From positions 63,626,001 through 63,690,000 of the forward strand of contig CM060989.1 of the NCBI GenBank assembly GCA_030765065.1: a stretch of 64,000 bases of DNA, in the 5' to 3' direction. Below the pieces are notes generated by a model that saw nothing but the letters and a program-made list of their open reading frames with translations, was not told the DNA's origin and did not search any database. This DNA is from Deroplatys truncata. Lineage: Eukaryota > Arthropoda > Insecta > Mantodea > Mantidae. Each line of letters opens with the position of its first letter. Within the stretch, counting starts at the first letter, position 1. Position numbers and translations under genes: made by a program. Below, one piece after another: positions 44,721 through 55,914 of the stretch.

Positions 44721-45212
44721 CTTCTCTACCACCTACACAGAAGGTAGAGAAAGTATTGTACTCCACCCACTCCAAAGAAGTATTTTTAGAATAAGATCCC
44801 TGTGTGTCTGTGTAACAAATCAAAAACGAAAAGTCGGATGAACAACAAATTTAGTATTTAAGTTCAGTACCTTCTACAGATGCGACATGAATTTTCAAGA
44901 TACACCACTACCCTTTACAAGAAACATTTTTCTAAATTTGTATTTTCTAAAAGATGTCTCTAACGATTTTGATTAACGTACTATGTATTAAAGATATTTA
45001 CATGACATGTATTTCGAATAGAATAATTAAAGAAATAAATGTTTCAGTTCTTCATAAATCACCCTGTATAACGAAATGTGTAACGCAGCTATTTACGGAA
45101 AGGTTTATCTCGATTAAAATGAAGTAGATAGGAAAATAAACTTTCTTAAGAATTATTTGTATATACATTAATATGCGATAGAGGGTAGAGAAAGGCATGT
45201 GACATCACATCA
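44721..45212 (+). mobile_element. Family A element, diverged subfamily
   Basis: From CTTCTCTACCACCTACACAG (with a second GAAGGTAGAGAAAG) to GGTAGAGAAAGGCATGTGAC. The middle shares ACGAAAAGTCGGATGAAC and CTAACGATTTTGATTAA with the consensus, but half of the body is deleted near 45040. Confidence 0.6.
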
Positions 45213-45721
45213 TCTCATCACCAAGAAATACACAGAAAAATAAGATTAGGCGGGAGGGCTTAAATAGATGGTTAGATTATGCTTCGCGGTAGATACATTA
45301 GTTTGGCAGTCTCGAGTACGGCGCATAATCGATATATCTTGAACCGCCTAAGTCGCCACGAAGAATATCAATCACATCGTACTTCCTGGAAGCATAGCGA
45401 GTAGCATAACAGGAAGCGTTGTCGTTCACGATCTAAATTGAAATGACGCCTTGCCTCGCAGGGAGCTGACAACGGCTCTATTGTCTGATTCGGCAAACAA
45501 AGATCTGCAGAGAAATGTGCCTTTGTGTAAACTCTCTATGCATTAACATTTTGTTCTAAATGGGTTTGTACGTTTGTTTTCGATATCTGAAAACAGAAGC
45601 GAGAAGAATGCCTTGCAGCTGTATTTACTACATGCTTGCCAACTTTTACAGTCTTTTAGGCTCTTTCAAAGATCATCACCACGGAGACGAGAAAACATTT
45701 ATTTTTATTGCCTTATATCTA
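45213..45721. other. No gene seen
   Basis: Unassigned; short frames only. Confidence 0.4.
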
Positions 45722-46760
45722 AGTTATTACATTCCACCGTAAAATTCAGTAATCAGATTTCAACTGAAATACTTGTTTTGAGGACCCCTGAATAAAAATG
45801 TTGGTTTACGAAAAGGTCCGCGTGTGTGTCTATTTCTGCAGGCTGCTTAACTCAAAATCGAAAAGTCTTGGCGTGGTATTTAAGTTTATATCTCCCAAAG
45901 ACGCGCCACGAAGATTTTAAAAAAATCCCCCACCTCAAACTATCCTTTACATAGAAAAATTTTCGAAATTGTTTATTTTTTCAAAATTGGCTCTAACGAT
46001 TTCGATTGAAATAGCATACTGTCACGATCCTATATTAATTTAACAATTTTACTGAACTTCATTCACTTCAAGTCTTAACAAACGGGGGAGGGGCTTGCGC
46101 CTACTCGCTTGGCATGCAAAACTAAGTATTTCAACTCAAAGGATTACCTGGATCATGTTCACGAATCTTCACCCAAAACTCATACTTGCCGCCAGGCAGA
46201 TGCCCGCACTACGAATATCCCATAGCTAAAAGAAATCGAACCACGCAAACCCATGATTTTATAATTAATCATTCCCACACACCTTGCGGTCAAAGCGTCA
46301 CTCAAACTACTTGAACATTCTAAATATTTCTAGCTCTTTCTAGAACAAGTACAATGCTGCCAACATTGAGTTGATCCTTCCGAAACAGGACTACCAACTC
46401 ATTCCGGGAGAGCCGACTCAAACAAAGTTTACATGTGCTCGCTACAATATGTTTAACATATTTACATGAAAGACAAAAATGTACATCTTCAATTTTTTGG
46501 AAATGACCTGTGAACTCCTTTTCATTCGAAAGGAATTTTGTACGATTTTGTATAACGGGTAAATCATAAGGGATAGACAAAAGCGTACTGCACAAAAACT
46601 GTAGATCTGTTTAATTCCAAATAGCTTTTTTGTGGTATCAGCTGTTTAGAGATATTCACTATTATTGGTTTGAATTTATCAGTACTTGTCAATTTAGTGC
46701 TGTAGTTGTTTCTTGCGATGTCATGGAAGTACTATGAGTGAAGCGTATTTAAACATTTGA
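45722..46760 (+). mobile_element. Family A element, diverged, interrupted by an LTR-like unit
   Basis: Two parts (45722-46019 and 46447-46760) align to successive segments of family A. The break falls in the AT-rich ATAGCATA/ATATGTTTAA segment. The microsatellite is GTGTGTGTC only. Confidence 0.65.
46020..46446. mobile_element. LTR-like insertion (427 bases)
   Basis: Begins TGTCACGATCC and ends CGCTACA (TG...CA), inserted into the family A copy. Flanking four bases are ATAC and ATAT, an imperfect target duplication; family A consensus has ATAT here. No second copy in the window, so the LTR call is inference. Confidence 0.45.
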
Positions 46761-46869
46761 CTATCGGTATCCTTTTGGAAGAGTACTACCCGTGAACATT
46801 AGACTGCAGTTTGGTCGACGGGTCGTTCATCGTGCCAGGTGTCACCCTCTGTTGTGTAACCTATACCTA

Positions 46870-48092
46870 CACTATGTGATCAAAAGTATCCGGACACCCC
46901 ACAAACATACGTTTTTCATCTTAGGTGCATTGTGCTGCCACCTACTGCCTGGTACTCATTATCCGCGACCTCAGTAGTCATTAGACATCGTGAAACAGCA
47001 GAATGGGACGCTCCGTGGAACTCACGGACTTGGAACGTGGTCAGGTGATTGGGTGTCACTTGTGTCAGAAGTCTGTACGCGAGATTTCCACACTCCTAAA
47101 CACCCTTAGGTTCACTGTTTCTGATGTGATAGTGAAGTGGAAACGTGAAGGGACATGTACAGCACAAAAGCGTACAGGCCGACCTCTTCTGTTGACTGAC
47201 AGAGACCGCCGACATTTGAAGAGGGTCGTAAAGAGTAATAGGTAGACATCTATCCAGACCATCTCACAGATTCCAATCCAAGTCCTATGACAGTAGGCGT
47301 GAGGTGAGAAACCTTGGATTCCATGGTCGAGTGGCTGCTCATAAGCCACACATCACACAGGAAAATGCCAAACGACGCCTCGCTTGGTGTAAGGAGCGTC
47401 AGCATTACACGATTGAACAGTGGCAAAACGTTGTATGGAGTGACGAATCACGGTACACAATGTGGCGATCCGATGGCAGGGTGTGGGTATGGCGAATGCC
47501 CGTGAACGTCATCTGCCAGCGTGTGTAGTGCAAACAGTGAAATTCGGGGGTGGTGGTGTTATGGTGTGGACTTGTTTTACCTGGAGGGGGCCTGCACCCC
47601 TTGTTGTTTTGCGTGGTACGATCACGGCGCAGACCTACATTGATATTTTAAGCACCTTCTTCCTTCCCACTGTTGAAGAGCAATTCGGGGATGGTGATTG
47701 CATCTTTCAACACGATCGAGCACCTGTTCATACTGCACGGGCTGTGGCGGAGTGGTTACACAATAACATCTCTGTAATGGACTGGCCTGCACAGAGTCCT
47801 GACTTGAATCCTATAGAACACCTTTGGGATGTTTTGGAACGCCAACTTCGTGCCAGGCCTCACCGACCTACATCGATACCTCTTCTCAGTTCCGCACTCC
47901 GTGAAGAATGGGCTGCCATTCCCCAAGAAACCTTCCAGCACCTGATTGAAAGTATGCCTGCGAGAGTGAACGTTGTCATCAAGGCTAAGGGTGGGCCAAC
48001 ACCATATTGACTTCCAGCATTAACGATGGAGGGCGCCACTAACTTGTACGTCATTTTCAGCCAGGTGTCCGGATACTTTTGATCACGAAGTG
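46870..48092 (+). mobile_element. Tc1 element, copy 2
   Basis: 1223 bases flanked by TA on both sides (46868-46869 and 48093-48094), with ends CACTATGTGATCAAAAGTAT and ATACTTTTGATCACGAAGTG. The intact duplication makes its borders certain. Confidence 0.93.
47003..48010 (+). pseudogene. Tc1 transposase, inactivated
   Basis: Starts MGRSVELTDLERGQVIGCHL, a full helix-turn-helix start, then stops after VVKSNR through a C-to-T type change (TAG at 47242-47245). A short deletion follows near 47270. The middle block has [10 protein letters not shown] with the first catalytic D; one base is lost at the ANARERH region, moving the frame. The rest reads openly to GPTPY and stop: FQHDRAPVHT (second D), DLNPIEHLWD (E), EWAAIPQETFQHLIES. 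One aspartate codon is missing after EWLH compared with copy 1, giving 33 rather than 34 residues between the last two catalytic residues. Confidence 0.92.
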
Positions 48093-49123
48093 TATATATA
48101 GTAAATCAAGTTAGTCAAGACAGGCTATTGCAGAAACGTCATTTAATATACGTCAGTTAAATCAGCTTTATTCACAACTGAGTTAACGCTGCATGTTACA
48201 TGAGTACCTCTACAGCTTCCCCCATTGTTTTGCATGTTTTTGTTTAGACACAAGAGTCTATGGAATGTTGCATTGATTCACCCACAGAAAGTGCAATCAA
48301 GGTCTATCTAGAACTATAGTCCAGCAACACTTTGGGACTCGTGCGAGGCAATTACGTGAAGTCTCGACTCTTTTCATTCCTTATCTAGCATAAAGTTTAA
48401 CGCAGCAACTTTCAATATGCAAAACAATATTAAATGTATCGGGTAAGTATCGAGTTATCGACAGTATCGAGGTACCATCCCTAATTAGTTCCTTTGTTTC
48501 TACCAAGTTTAATATGATCAACAGAATACTATTAAGTAGGCTTTGGTTTACATTGAATCACAGAGAAACGCAATGTTGATTGAATGATAATGCCGATATC
48601 TATAAATCAACGATCGTATCATGAAATCAGATGAGATACACAGCCATTATTTAATGGTCCCAGATAAAATACTGCATGCAACTACTGTCCATTACAAACC
48701 AGAGTTCCCTCTGATGTAAACAGAAGCACGTGCTTCTGCTTGTTACGAACCTAAGTACACACTCTTACGCCAACGTAAATACTTCCTTAACGTATGTATT
48801 GTATCGTGAAATATTGTGGCAGGAAAGGTATAGAACTGCAGATTTTATTGCGGTTATAAGAACTCATTGCTAAAGGTAATGGATATATATGACTTCCGTC
48901 TGCTATTGCGCTAACACCGAGAGCATTTTGCTTGTTAATACTAACTGTATGCATGACTGCTATTCTCTTACATATACGAGAAATGTAGCAATGAATTCCT
49001 AGAGGTGCTATCTACTACCGAATAAGCACTTTGCGTAACACAGGAAATGTGATAAGGGATCACTCATTCATAATACGCTCAGCTCAGGTCAAATCTTGTG
49101 ATCTAGTCAGTATTTGATTTCTC
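48093..49123. other. No gene seen
   Basis: Unique-looking DNA. GTATCGAGTTATCGACAG and CCATCCCTA near 48445-48483 recall the end of a hAT-like element, without a partner. Confidence 0.35.
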
Positions 49124-49339
49124 ATGGCAGAGGAAGGTGCGTGTATTGCGAATAAACTCTTCAAACACAAAAGCGAGAAACTGTTAAAAAGTGGAGAAAA
49201 CAAATACAACTTAATGTATTCAACTTACTATTACAAAAATACACTACACGTACAGTATATTACGAAACTACCATCCGAGTTTACAGGCATTTCAGTGAAA
49301 AGTGTAACCAAAGCGCACAGGGAATACAAACACACTTAA
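49124..49339 (+). pseudogene. Short HTH-bearing frame, possible transposase N-terminus
   Basis: A 71-codon frame from ATG (MAEEGACIANKLFKHKS) to TAA. The end, EFTGISVKSVTKAHREY, looks like a helix-turn-helix recognition helix, and the preceding KLLKSGENKYNLMY fits the helix seen before it in a group of insect transposase-like proteins whose first exon has this layout. I infer an N-terminal relic; downstream (49373-49570) no catalytic block follows. It could equally be a small exon of an unrecognised gene. There is no second copy in the window. Confidence 0.35.
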
Positions 49340-50035
49340 TAGTGTGGTGTATTAATAATTTGGGAGATCTCATTGTCATTACCAGACATATTGTTTTCCT
49401 TTCAGGTTGACTGGGATGACGTCACTTCTGTCTGGGAGATTTTGCTAGCCACGAGTGGTGGGGATATAGCGTCTTTCTTGCTGAGTATTCCTAGAGAAGC
49501 GGATCGCGTGTGCAAGCCGGCTTTTGGATCGGTGGACATCTCCCTTCACCTTTCATATTTAATAATGTAGGAACCCCAGACGGTTGGGAAATAAATCTAG
49601 GAATGTGCAAGTAGATTTGTGTTATGGATTTTGTACAGTGAAAAACCCACGCCTTCCTCTTAACCTCCACACCACGTTTCGGTCCTCCGCAGCCAATTGA
49701 GTATACGTCCCCTCAATGTACGTGTTGGGTAATAAAAATTAATTTAATTTTTCATTTGAAGTTTTAGCCTCTACCCAGCATGTAACAATAGAACGTAATG
49801 GAAGAGAAGAATAAAATGTGGGAACTTGTTTTGTGTGCAACAGTTGTGGATAAGCTTGTAATTAACTTGGAGATTAGTTCTGATTCCAATATGGCAGCCA
49901 AGTCATCTCGGAGGATTCGGATTTGGGTGCTGCACTTTCGCCTGAGGATTGTGATTAACATAAATGAACTTCATTTCTGTATGCTTATAAAATCGATTGT
50001 TATTTCAGGTTGTATTTTGAGAAAGTAGTAGGTGT
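49340..50035. other. No gene recognised
   Basis: A 65-codon frame (49373-49570) and a 76-codon frame (49798-50028) are open but have no domain. TTTCAG before GTTGACTGGGATGAC at 49403 could be a splice acceptor, unsupported. Confidence 0.3.
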
Positions 50036-50941
50036 TGTATTATATTTCAACAGTTGGGGAGCCGAACTCGTAGTAGTTGCAACCGCACGTATAGTAAACA
50101 ATTTCCGGTAGCCTTCGTCTCAAATGTACTTTCAGGTGGCCTTTGCCCCAAGTCTAAAAATATTAACTTTGTTATTTAAACTGTTTCTTTAAACATTTAA
50201 TATTTATGTTTGCCTCGGCTGCGTCAGTATTTATTTTAGAGACATGAATATCTTGGCAGGGTTGCGGTGCGACAAGAATGTAGGCTTACACAGATTATAA
50301 TTTTACTTCACTCCTTTTATTAACGCTTGATACGATTTAATTAACACTTCACTGATATAGAGAGCTGTGAGATTCTTTTCATTAATTAATTACACTTTTT
50401 AACACGTAAACTTATTTTTCGTCTCACACGAATACGTATTTAATTTCTTGAGGACACTTTTTGCGTCTGGTTAGTAACTCTGTCTGCAGGCAACTGACTT
50501 CTGAATTTGTAAATGTTTCTCCTTTTCAGTTTCTGATTGGCTAATCCTACTCCAATAGAATACCTTCATTTAACTAAAGCTTTTTCTGGTTACTGATTGG
50601 TTGTTTTATAAACTGTCACTAAAATTACATTATTGTTACTCCAAGAACACAAGTAGTACTGTTAAACTTTCTTACTCATTATTGCCTCAAGGTTACCTCA
50701 TTGTTACCTCATTCTTAGCAACCTTTAACTTATTATTCTCACAGCTCCTACATCGTTAAATTACGTAATATAGTCACATAACATTATTACACATGGATAC
50801 AATAATATAAGCATATGCAATGACTGTTACATACATTTTACAAATTATTACATACACATATTGCTTCAAGGCGGGCTGTTATTGAATTTACATATTATAT
50901 AATTAGACTGAAATTATTTAAGTGTTAAAAATACTGCCTCA
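50036..50941 (-). mobile_element. Solo LTR-like unit, family B
   Basis: Plus-strand start TGTATTATATTTCAACAG, end AATACTGCCTCA. It carries the same GACGCAGCCGAGGCAAAC (minus) and AATAAAA-type signals as the other copies. Flanks GTGT and ATTT do not match. Confidence 0.6.
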
Positions 50942-51361
50942 ATTTTGAATTATGTTTCTCACGATGGGCGGCTTTTTATAGTTTGAAACAATGTTCAACA
51001 CTAAGTGATATGCAGCAAGCATGTGAGAGAGGAACAAGCAGCCATTAGGGGCGGGGATTACGAACTACTTTCGCGTGAATAATACAAAGAGTTTGTTTAC
51101 AGTGAGCGGCACTCTGGTTTGGAGTGGACAGTAGTGGGATGTGAGCATCATTATCACCCTCAAGTAATTACAGAACTCGGCTTACGCCTTATTCCTGCAA
51201 AACATTGGAGTGTTAATGATGCTCTATCCCACAAATTGCATAAATAACTCTTATCAAACTTCATATTTATAGGTATAACGTTATCACAAAACTAGACAAT
51301 GAAAATATTAGTCCGAAACTTTGAAGCGGAATCACAAACAAAGTCATACAAAATTTAAAAA
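50942..51361. other. No gene seen
   Basis: Unassigned; no long frame. Confidence 0.4.
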
Positions 51362-52470
51362 TCTGATGTGTTACACTCACATGACTTTCTCTACTCCTGT
51401 AAAAACTATTTTTACAAACGCTTATTCTCCATCTACGTCATGTTAATCGAGATAAACATTTGCAAACTCTATCTTATTGCTAATTTTCTTGTAGATGTAA
51501 GGGGAATATAGATTTACAAGGGCAATATAGAAAAACAGTAGCCTTTAAGCACATACATATCTCTAAATAGCTGGTTGCTAGGTGCAGCACTATTCCCTTT
51601 GCCACAGATTAATACTCTTTGCATATCCAAGACAAAAATATCTGATGTGTTACACTCACATGACTTTCTCTACTCTTGTACAAACTATTTTTACACACGA
51701 TTATTCTCCATATGCTTCATGTTAATCGAGATATCGAGATGTCAATCTTATTGGTAATTTTCTTGTAGATGCAAGGGGAATATGGTAGGTTTTAAGCGAT
51801 AGTCAAATATTTTAACGCTGGTTCCTATGTGGCGCATTCCATTCTCTTTGCATGTCCGGGACATAAAAAAATGAATTTGAGAAAAAGTATAAGTATTGGA
51901 AAATTTAAGGGAATAACAAGCAATATCTCGAAAACGGTTCACTCAACAAAAGAAATGTTTATGACATAAATTGTGTATTTTAACGCGATCTACATTTTTC
52001 GTTTAGTAAAGTTTTGTCTATCTCTTATGGTTTACCAGTTATGCAAAAGTCGTTCACAATGAAAAATACTTTTGGAGACATTCCCAGAAAATTCGAGATA
52101 TACATTTCATTTCTCATGACAATATCTTAAACATATGATATATTAATCAAAATCGTTAGAGCCATTTTTGAGAAAATTAAAATTTTCGAAAAATGTTCCA
52201 TGTAAAGGGTAGTCTGGGGTGGGGGATTTTCTTGCAAACCTTCGTGTCGCATCTCTGGAAGATACTGAAACTAAATACCAAGTTTGGTGTTTATCCGACT
52301 GTTCGTTTCTGAGTTATGCTGTTCACACACACACACACACACACACAACTGACAATGCTTTTTTGGATTCAGGGGGTCTCAAAACATGTATTTCCGGTGA
52401 AATCTCGGTATCGAATTTTTGGGTGGAATACAATACTTCCCCTACTTACTATACGTAGTAGAGAAAGTAA
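51362..52470 (-). mobile_element. Family A dimer (extra 3' tail plus complete unit)
   Basis: Same layout as 30371-31497: a tail (51362-51640, period 279) of the GCAGCACTATTCCCTTTGCC subfamily, then a complete unit (51641-52470) ending CTACTTACTATACGTAGTAG with AGAAAGTAA. The microsatellite is an (AC)n tract at 52324-52347. Both outer borders abut non-family DNA, so it is the best case for defining empty sites. Confidence 0.88.
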
Positions 52471-53111
52471 AAATTAGCATACGCAGGTTTTACATTTTCA
52501 ATTCACCTAAGCGATTTCGGAAGGCAAATGCATTTTGCCCACCTTGACCGATCCACTTTTAAATGCAGTTGTTCAAGCTATCACCGCTAAACTCGGGGTG
52601 TGGTCTCCTGTATGTCAGATTCGCGGTTGAACAATCGTTGTCAAGCGCCTTAATGCATATCGGAAGTGGCGCCGTGGGATTGGGTGGGGGCATAAGGAAA
52701 TTAGCTGCCGGACCTTGCTCTGCGTCGCCTCCAGTTTCCATGACAACCATTTGCAGGGGAACCTGGAGCAACCGGCTTTTGTTTGCCAGTTCCTTCATCG
52801 CCAGAAATAATAAACTTAACAGCTCTCACCATAGCTGTGCGCAGGATTTCTGAAAGGAGGGGAATGCAAATTATGGGTTTTCAGCGTATTAATAAAACAC
52901 AAACGAATAATGAAGTTGAGAATATTGGATAAGATGTCTAGAAAGGCATTTATACCAAGCTGTTCTTATAGTTATTCACAACAGTCAGTGACGTCCTCCC
53001 CTTAATATGTTTCTTCTTATTAAGTATTATTTTCCTTTTCATCCAACGTAGCTGCCTTATAAGGAAATGTTTAGTAATTTTATTTATTAAATCATTCATG
53101 TTTATATTACT
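52471..53111. other. Unassigned region with two-strand open frames
   Basis: 52559-52853 is relatively GC-rich and open on both strands (96 codons plus, 79 codons minus). The minus frame reads MKELANKSRLLQVPLQMVVM and is proline-rich later. No domain or splice support. A single-copy exon is possible but unproven. Confidence 0.25.
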
Positions 53112-54291
53112 TTTCTCTACTGCGTATAGACAGTAGGGGAAGTAAAAATTTTGATACCGAGATTTCACTGGAAATATATTATATTGCGATCAGCATAACT
53201 CAAAAACGAAAAGTCGAATAAATACCTAACTTGGTATTTAAGCTCGGCATCCTCCAAGGATGCGACACGAAGATTTTCAAGAAAATCCCCCTACCCTAAA
53301 CCTATTTTTAGAAATTTTTTATTTCCTAAAAATGGCTTTAACGATTTTGATTAAAATACCCTATATTAAAGATATTTACATGACAAATAAAATGTACGTC
53401 CTGAATTCTTTAGGAATATCCTATGAAGTCCTTTTTATTTGGAAGAAATTTTGTATAATTTTGTGTAAATGGTAAACGTTAAGCAATAAACGAAAACGCA
53501 CTACACAAAACATGTAGATCTCTTTAAAACGTGCAATTTATTCCAAATAACCCTTTTTCGTGGCATCACGCATTTCTAAGGTATCTGTTTTTAAAGATTC
53601 TAATTGCTCATTTCTTGGTCACACTTGTCAATTCCTGTCAACATTCAGTTGTTTCTCGCGAGGCATGGAAACAGTATGGAATTTAAGGCCTGCATACAGC
53701 GTCCAGTTCTTAAACATTTGACTATCGCTGTTCCCTTTGTATCTATAACGAAATGTGTAATGTAGCTATTTCTGCAAAGGTTTATTTTGATTAAAATGAA
53801 ATAGATAGAAAAATAAGCTTCAGTAGGAATAGAAAATAATTGTTTTTCCACACAAGCTGTGTGTTGGACAGGGTTGAAAAGGTAGAAAAGAACGATGAGT
53901 GAAAAATTCAACGCCATCGCCGGGATTTGAAGCACGGGTTTCCGTCGGTTTCCGTCCGGTTGCTGTAACTTGGCACATCAATTCCATTAACTGACCTAAT
54001 AGTGGTTGAAACTATGAAGCCCGGGACTTAAAAGTACTTACAACATTGTAAGTCGCCATCGGGGTGTGTCATCTCAATACAATTTGAGATCTCCTTGTGG
54101 TTTACAGGGAAACATGCGAATTAGTTGGGGAATTTAATGGCGTACCGGCATGTTGCCATGGTTAGCTCAGTGGTTAGAGCAACCGGCGATAGCATTGAAT
54201 TTTTCAGTCATCTGATTCTACCTTTCAGTAGGAATAGTTTTTATATTAAACAATAAATGATAGAGAAGAGAAAGTCATATGAATGTATCAT
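53112..54291 (+). mobile_element. Family A element, diverged, interrupted by S5 retroposon
   Basis: From TTCTCTACTGCGTATAGACAG to AGAGAAGAGAAAGTCATATG. The microsatellite has been lost (GGAAATATATTATATTGCG joins straight to CAGCATAACTC). Interrupted at 53833-54223 by a retroposon with a 14-base target duplication. Confidence 0.8.
53833..54223 (+). mobile_element. Composite tRNA-like retroposon (family S5) with target duplication
   Basis: Exactly bounded by TTCAGTAGGAATAG at 53819-53832 and 54224-54237. Inside, the order is the same as at 34940-35378: an inverted tail (TTTTTCCACACAAGCTGTG, then TGAAAAATTCAACGCCAT), a core with AGCCCGGGACTTAAAAG and ATCTCCTTGTGGTTTACAG, then GGTTAGCTCAGTGGTTAGAGC and a tail ATTTTTCAGTCATCTGATTC. 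About 40 bases of the tRNA-like block, including the B-box, are deleted (CAACCGGCGATAGC). A long target duplication indicates insertion by target-primed reverse transcription. Confidence 0.8.
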
Positions 54292-54454
54292 ATACGTTTC
54301 TTTTTTTTAAATATTAACCTCAAATATTCAGTAACTTGTCTCTTTATTAATTAATTTTTGTGATATCGCATTCCCCCTCCATTTTTCCAATACTCATACT
54401 GATTTTCCTTCTCACTTATATCAAGACCCCCGTTTTGTAGATTTCTCAGTTTAT

Positions 54455-54720
54455 TGGAAGAACTAAATGAAATCATCATGCGAGAAATTCACTCAATTTC
54501 GAATATTGGAACTTTTTAAAGTAAATGAAAATATTCTGAGAAAATGCCAGAATGTGTGGATAGAGAAAAGCAACACTTCCATCATCTCTTATGATAAAGT
54601 AGGCGTTTATCATCATTGTAACTGTAATTGTGCGGATATTATGACTGTTTCGGCGGGAGTCCGAACTGCAGCGGACGGCGCGGGAGACGCCGAATGGCCA
54701 CAGTGTGAAAGAAACGCACT
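54455..54720 (+). pseudogene. DDE transposase C-terminal relic (family H)
   Basis: Second copy of the 41911-42168 relic: REIHSISNIGTF, a stop, then in another frame ECVDREKQHFHHLL and a stop. The downstream block (GATAAAGTAGGCGTTTATCA to CCACAGTGTGAAAG) is shared. It has more frame breaks than the first copy. Confidence 0.5.
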
Positions 54721-54954
54721 GCACAATTCATACCGTTAAGTAACTAATTCCACTTCCGTTTCCACTTACGCTTTACTTTATACAAATATCGACTCTCACT
54801 CTTACGTTCTTCTTTGAAAAATATATTTAAAACTGCTGTTATATCATTTTCAAACCACTTGTGGTTAAAAAGTTCTACCCCCCAGTTTGTAATTCCTTTA
54901 CAATCAAATATTATGTATCCTAGATGATTCTATAGTTTAGTAAAAAGGAAATGG

Positions 54955-55260
54955 GGAAGCGAAGGGTATGTGGATTATTGTAATAGAGCTGAAAAAGAAG
55001 CGTTTGCATGAATGAGAACAGGATCAATGTTCCTGAGAGGGTTAAGAGGCAGAAAAAAACGGAATTTGTGAACTATGTGGAGGTAGAGCATTATATGATA
55101 GAATGCAAAGAATTAGCAGAATGGGAGGAAAAATGGGAAAAATTGTAACAATTAAAATGTTGTCAAGAAAAGAAGAAAGAAAAAAATAAGAATATGGAGG
55201 CGTTCTTAAAGCAAGTAAAGGGGAAACGGATTAGAAAAGAGAGATAAGAAAGGTAGAAGG
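54955..55260 (+). pseudogene. Non-LTR retrotransposon C-terminal relic
   Basis: Reads EAFA, stop, MRTGSMFLRGLRGRKK, then EFVNYVEVEHYMIECKELAEWEEKWEK. The MRTGS...L-G...GR and EHYMIEC pattern is the C-terminal cysteine/histidine cluster region of insect non-LTR reverse transcriptases; here the expected CxxC pair has decayed. Followed by a K/E-rich stretch (KQVKGKRIRKER). Same kind as 24880-25380. Confidence 0.55.
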
Positions 55261-55394
55261 GCAAACGGAGGGAGAGGATGGATCATAAGTGATTAAGGGT
55301 ATCAAGGGCTGCTCAGCTGAGCCATAAGGTCAGGGTGCCAGGCAAAATTAACAGTATAGGTAGAACACAGCTGGCAAGAATCATATATTCATGT

Positions 55395-55735
55395 ATCCTA
55401 GGTCTTCATTCCCACCACTTATAGGACACCCATCCTGTATTAAACCATTGCTCTGACCTTTTAACTTCTCCACTTCTTGCCCATGGTATGCCCCCTCTTC
55501 CTTCTTGTTTATTTTAGCGATATATATTTCTCTATCCCAAGAACATTTCAGACAACATAAAATACCAATGATCTGTTCATTGACAAGCTGCTAAACACGT
55601 TTTGTTTTTTCTGTATCTTCAAATCGTAATCTTATCTCTTTCCAAAATCCTTTAATATTTCCCTCCTCCAAGCATCGCCTATTCCTGGGTTGGCCCATCT
55701 AATTTTAGCTTGGCCCAGTAAAATGACAGAATAGT
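55395..55735 (-). pseudogene. Possible non-LTR retrotransposon fragment
   Basis: On the minus strand broken frames give SFYWAKLKLDGPTQE, then NIKGFWKEIRLRFEDTEKT and CSWDREIYIAKINKKEEG, similar in style to the linker sequence of the relic at 24.9 kb (GFWKEEWRIL). Weak evidence; no catalytic motif. Confidence 0.3.
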
Positions 55736-55876
55736 TATATTAATAACTATTTTATATCTGAACTAAAATGTTCGGCACCTGGGTGGGGCCCTCGACCGGC
55801 CGTCGGAACAGTAGCTCATTATGTGCCACTTCCCTGTTCCAAGACATTCCTTTCGGCATGTTCTAGTAGCATCCCT

Positions 55877-55914
55877 TTCTAGAACATTCATCTTTTATGC
55901 GAGGCCTATATAAG
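55877..55914 (+). promoter_or_regulatory. Heat-shock-type promoter (plus strand)
   Basis: A perfect three-unit heat-shock element TTC TA GAA CA TTC (55877-55889) is followed 17 bases later by TATATAAG (55907-55914). A degenerate element (TTC CA AGA CA TTC) lies at 55837-55849. The spacing is the same style as at 11271-11361. Downstream 55915-56160 is AT-balanced leader-like sequence without an open frame. The unit may start TGTTCGGCACC (55769), which resembles LTR starts, so an LTR with heat-shock control is an alternative. Confidence 0.6.
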
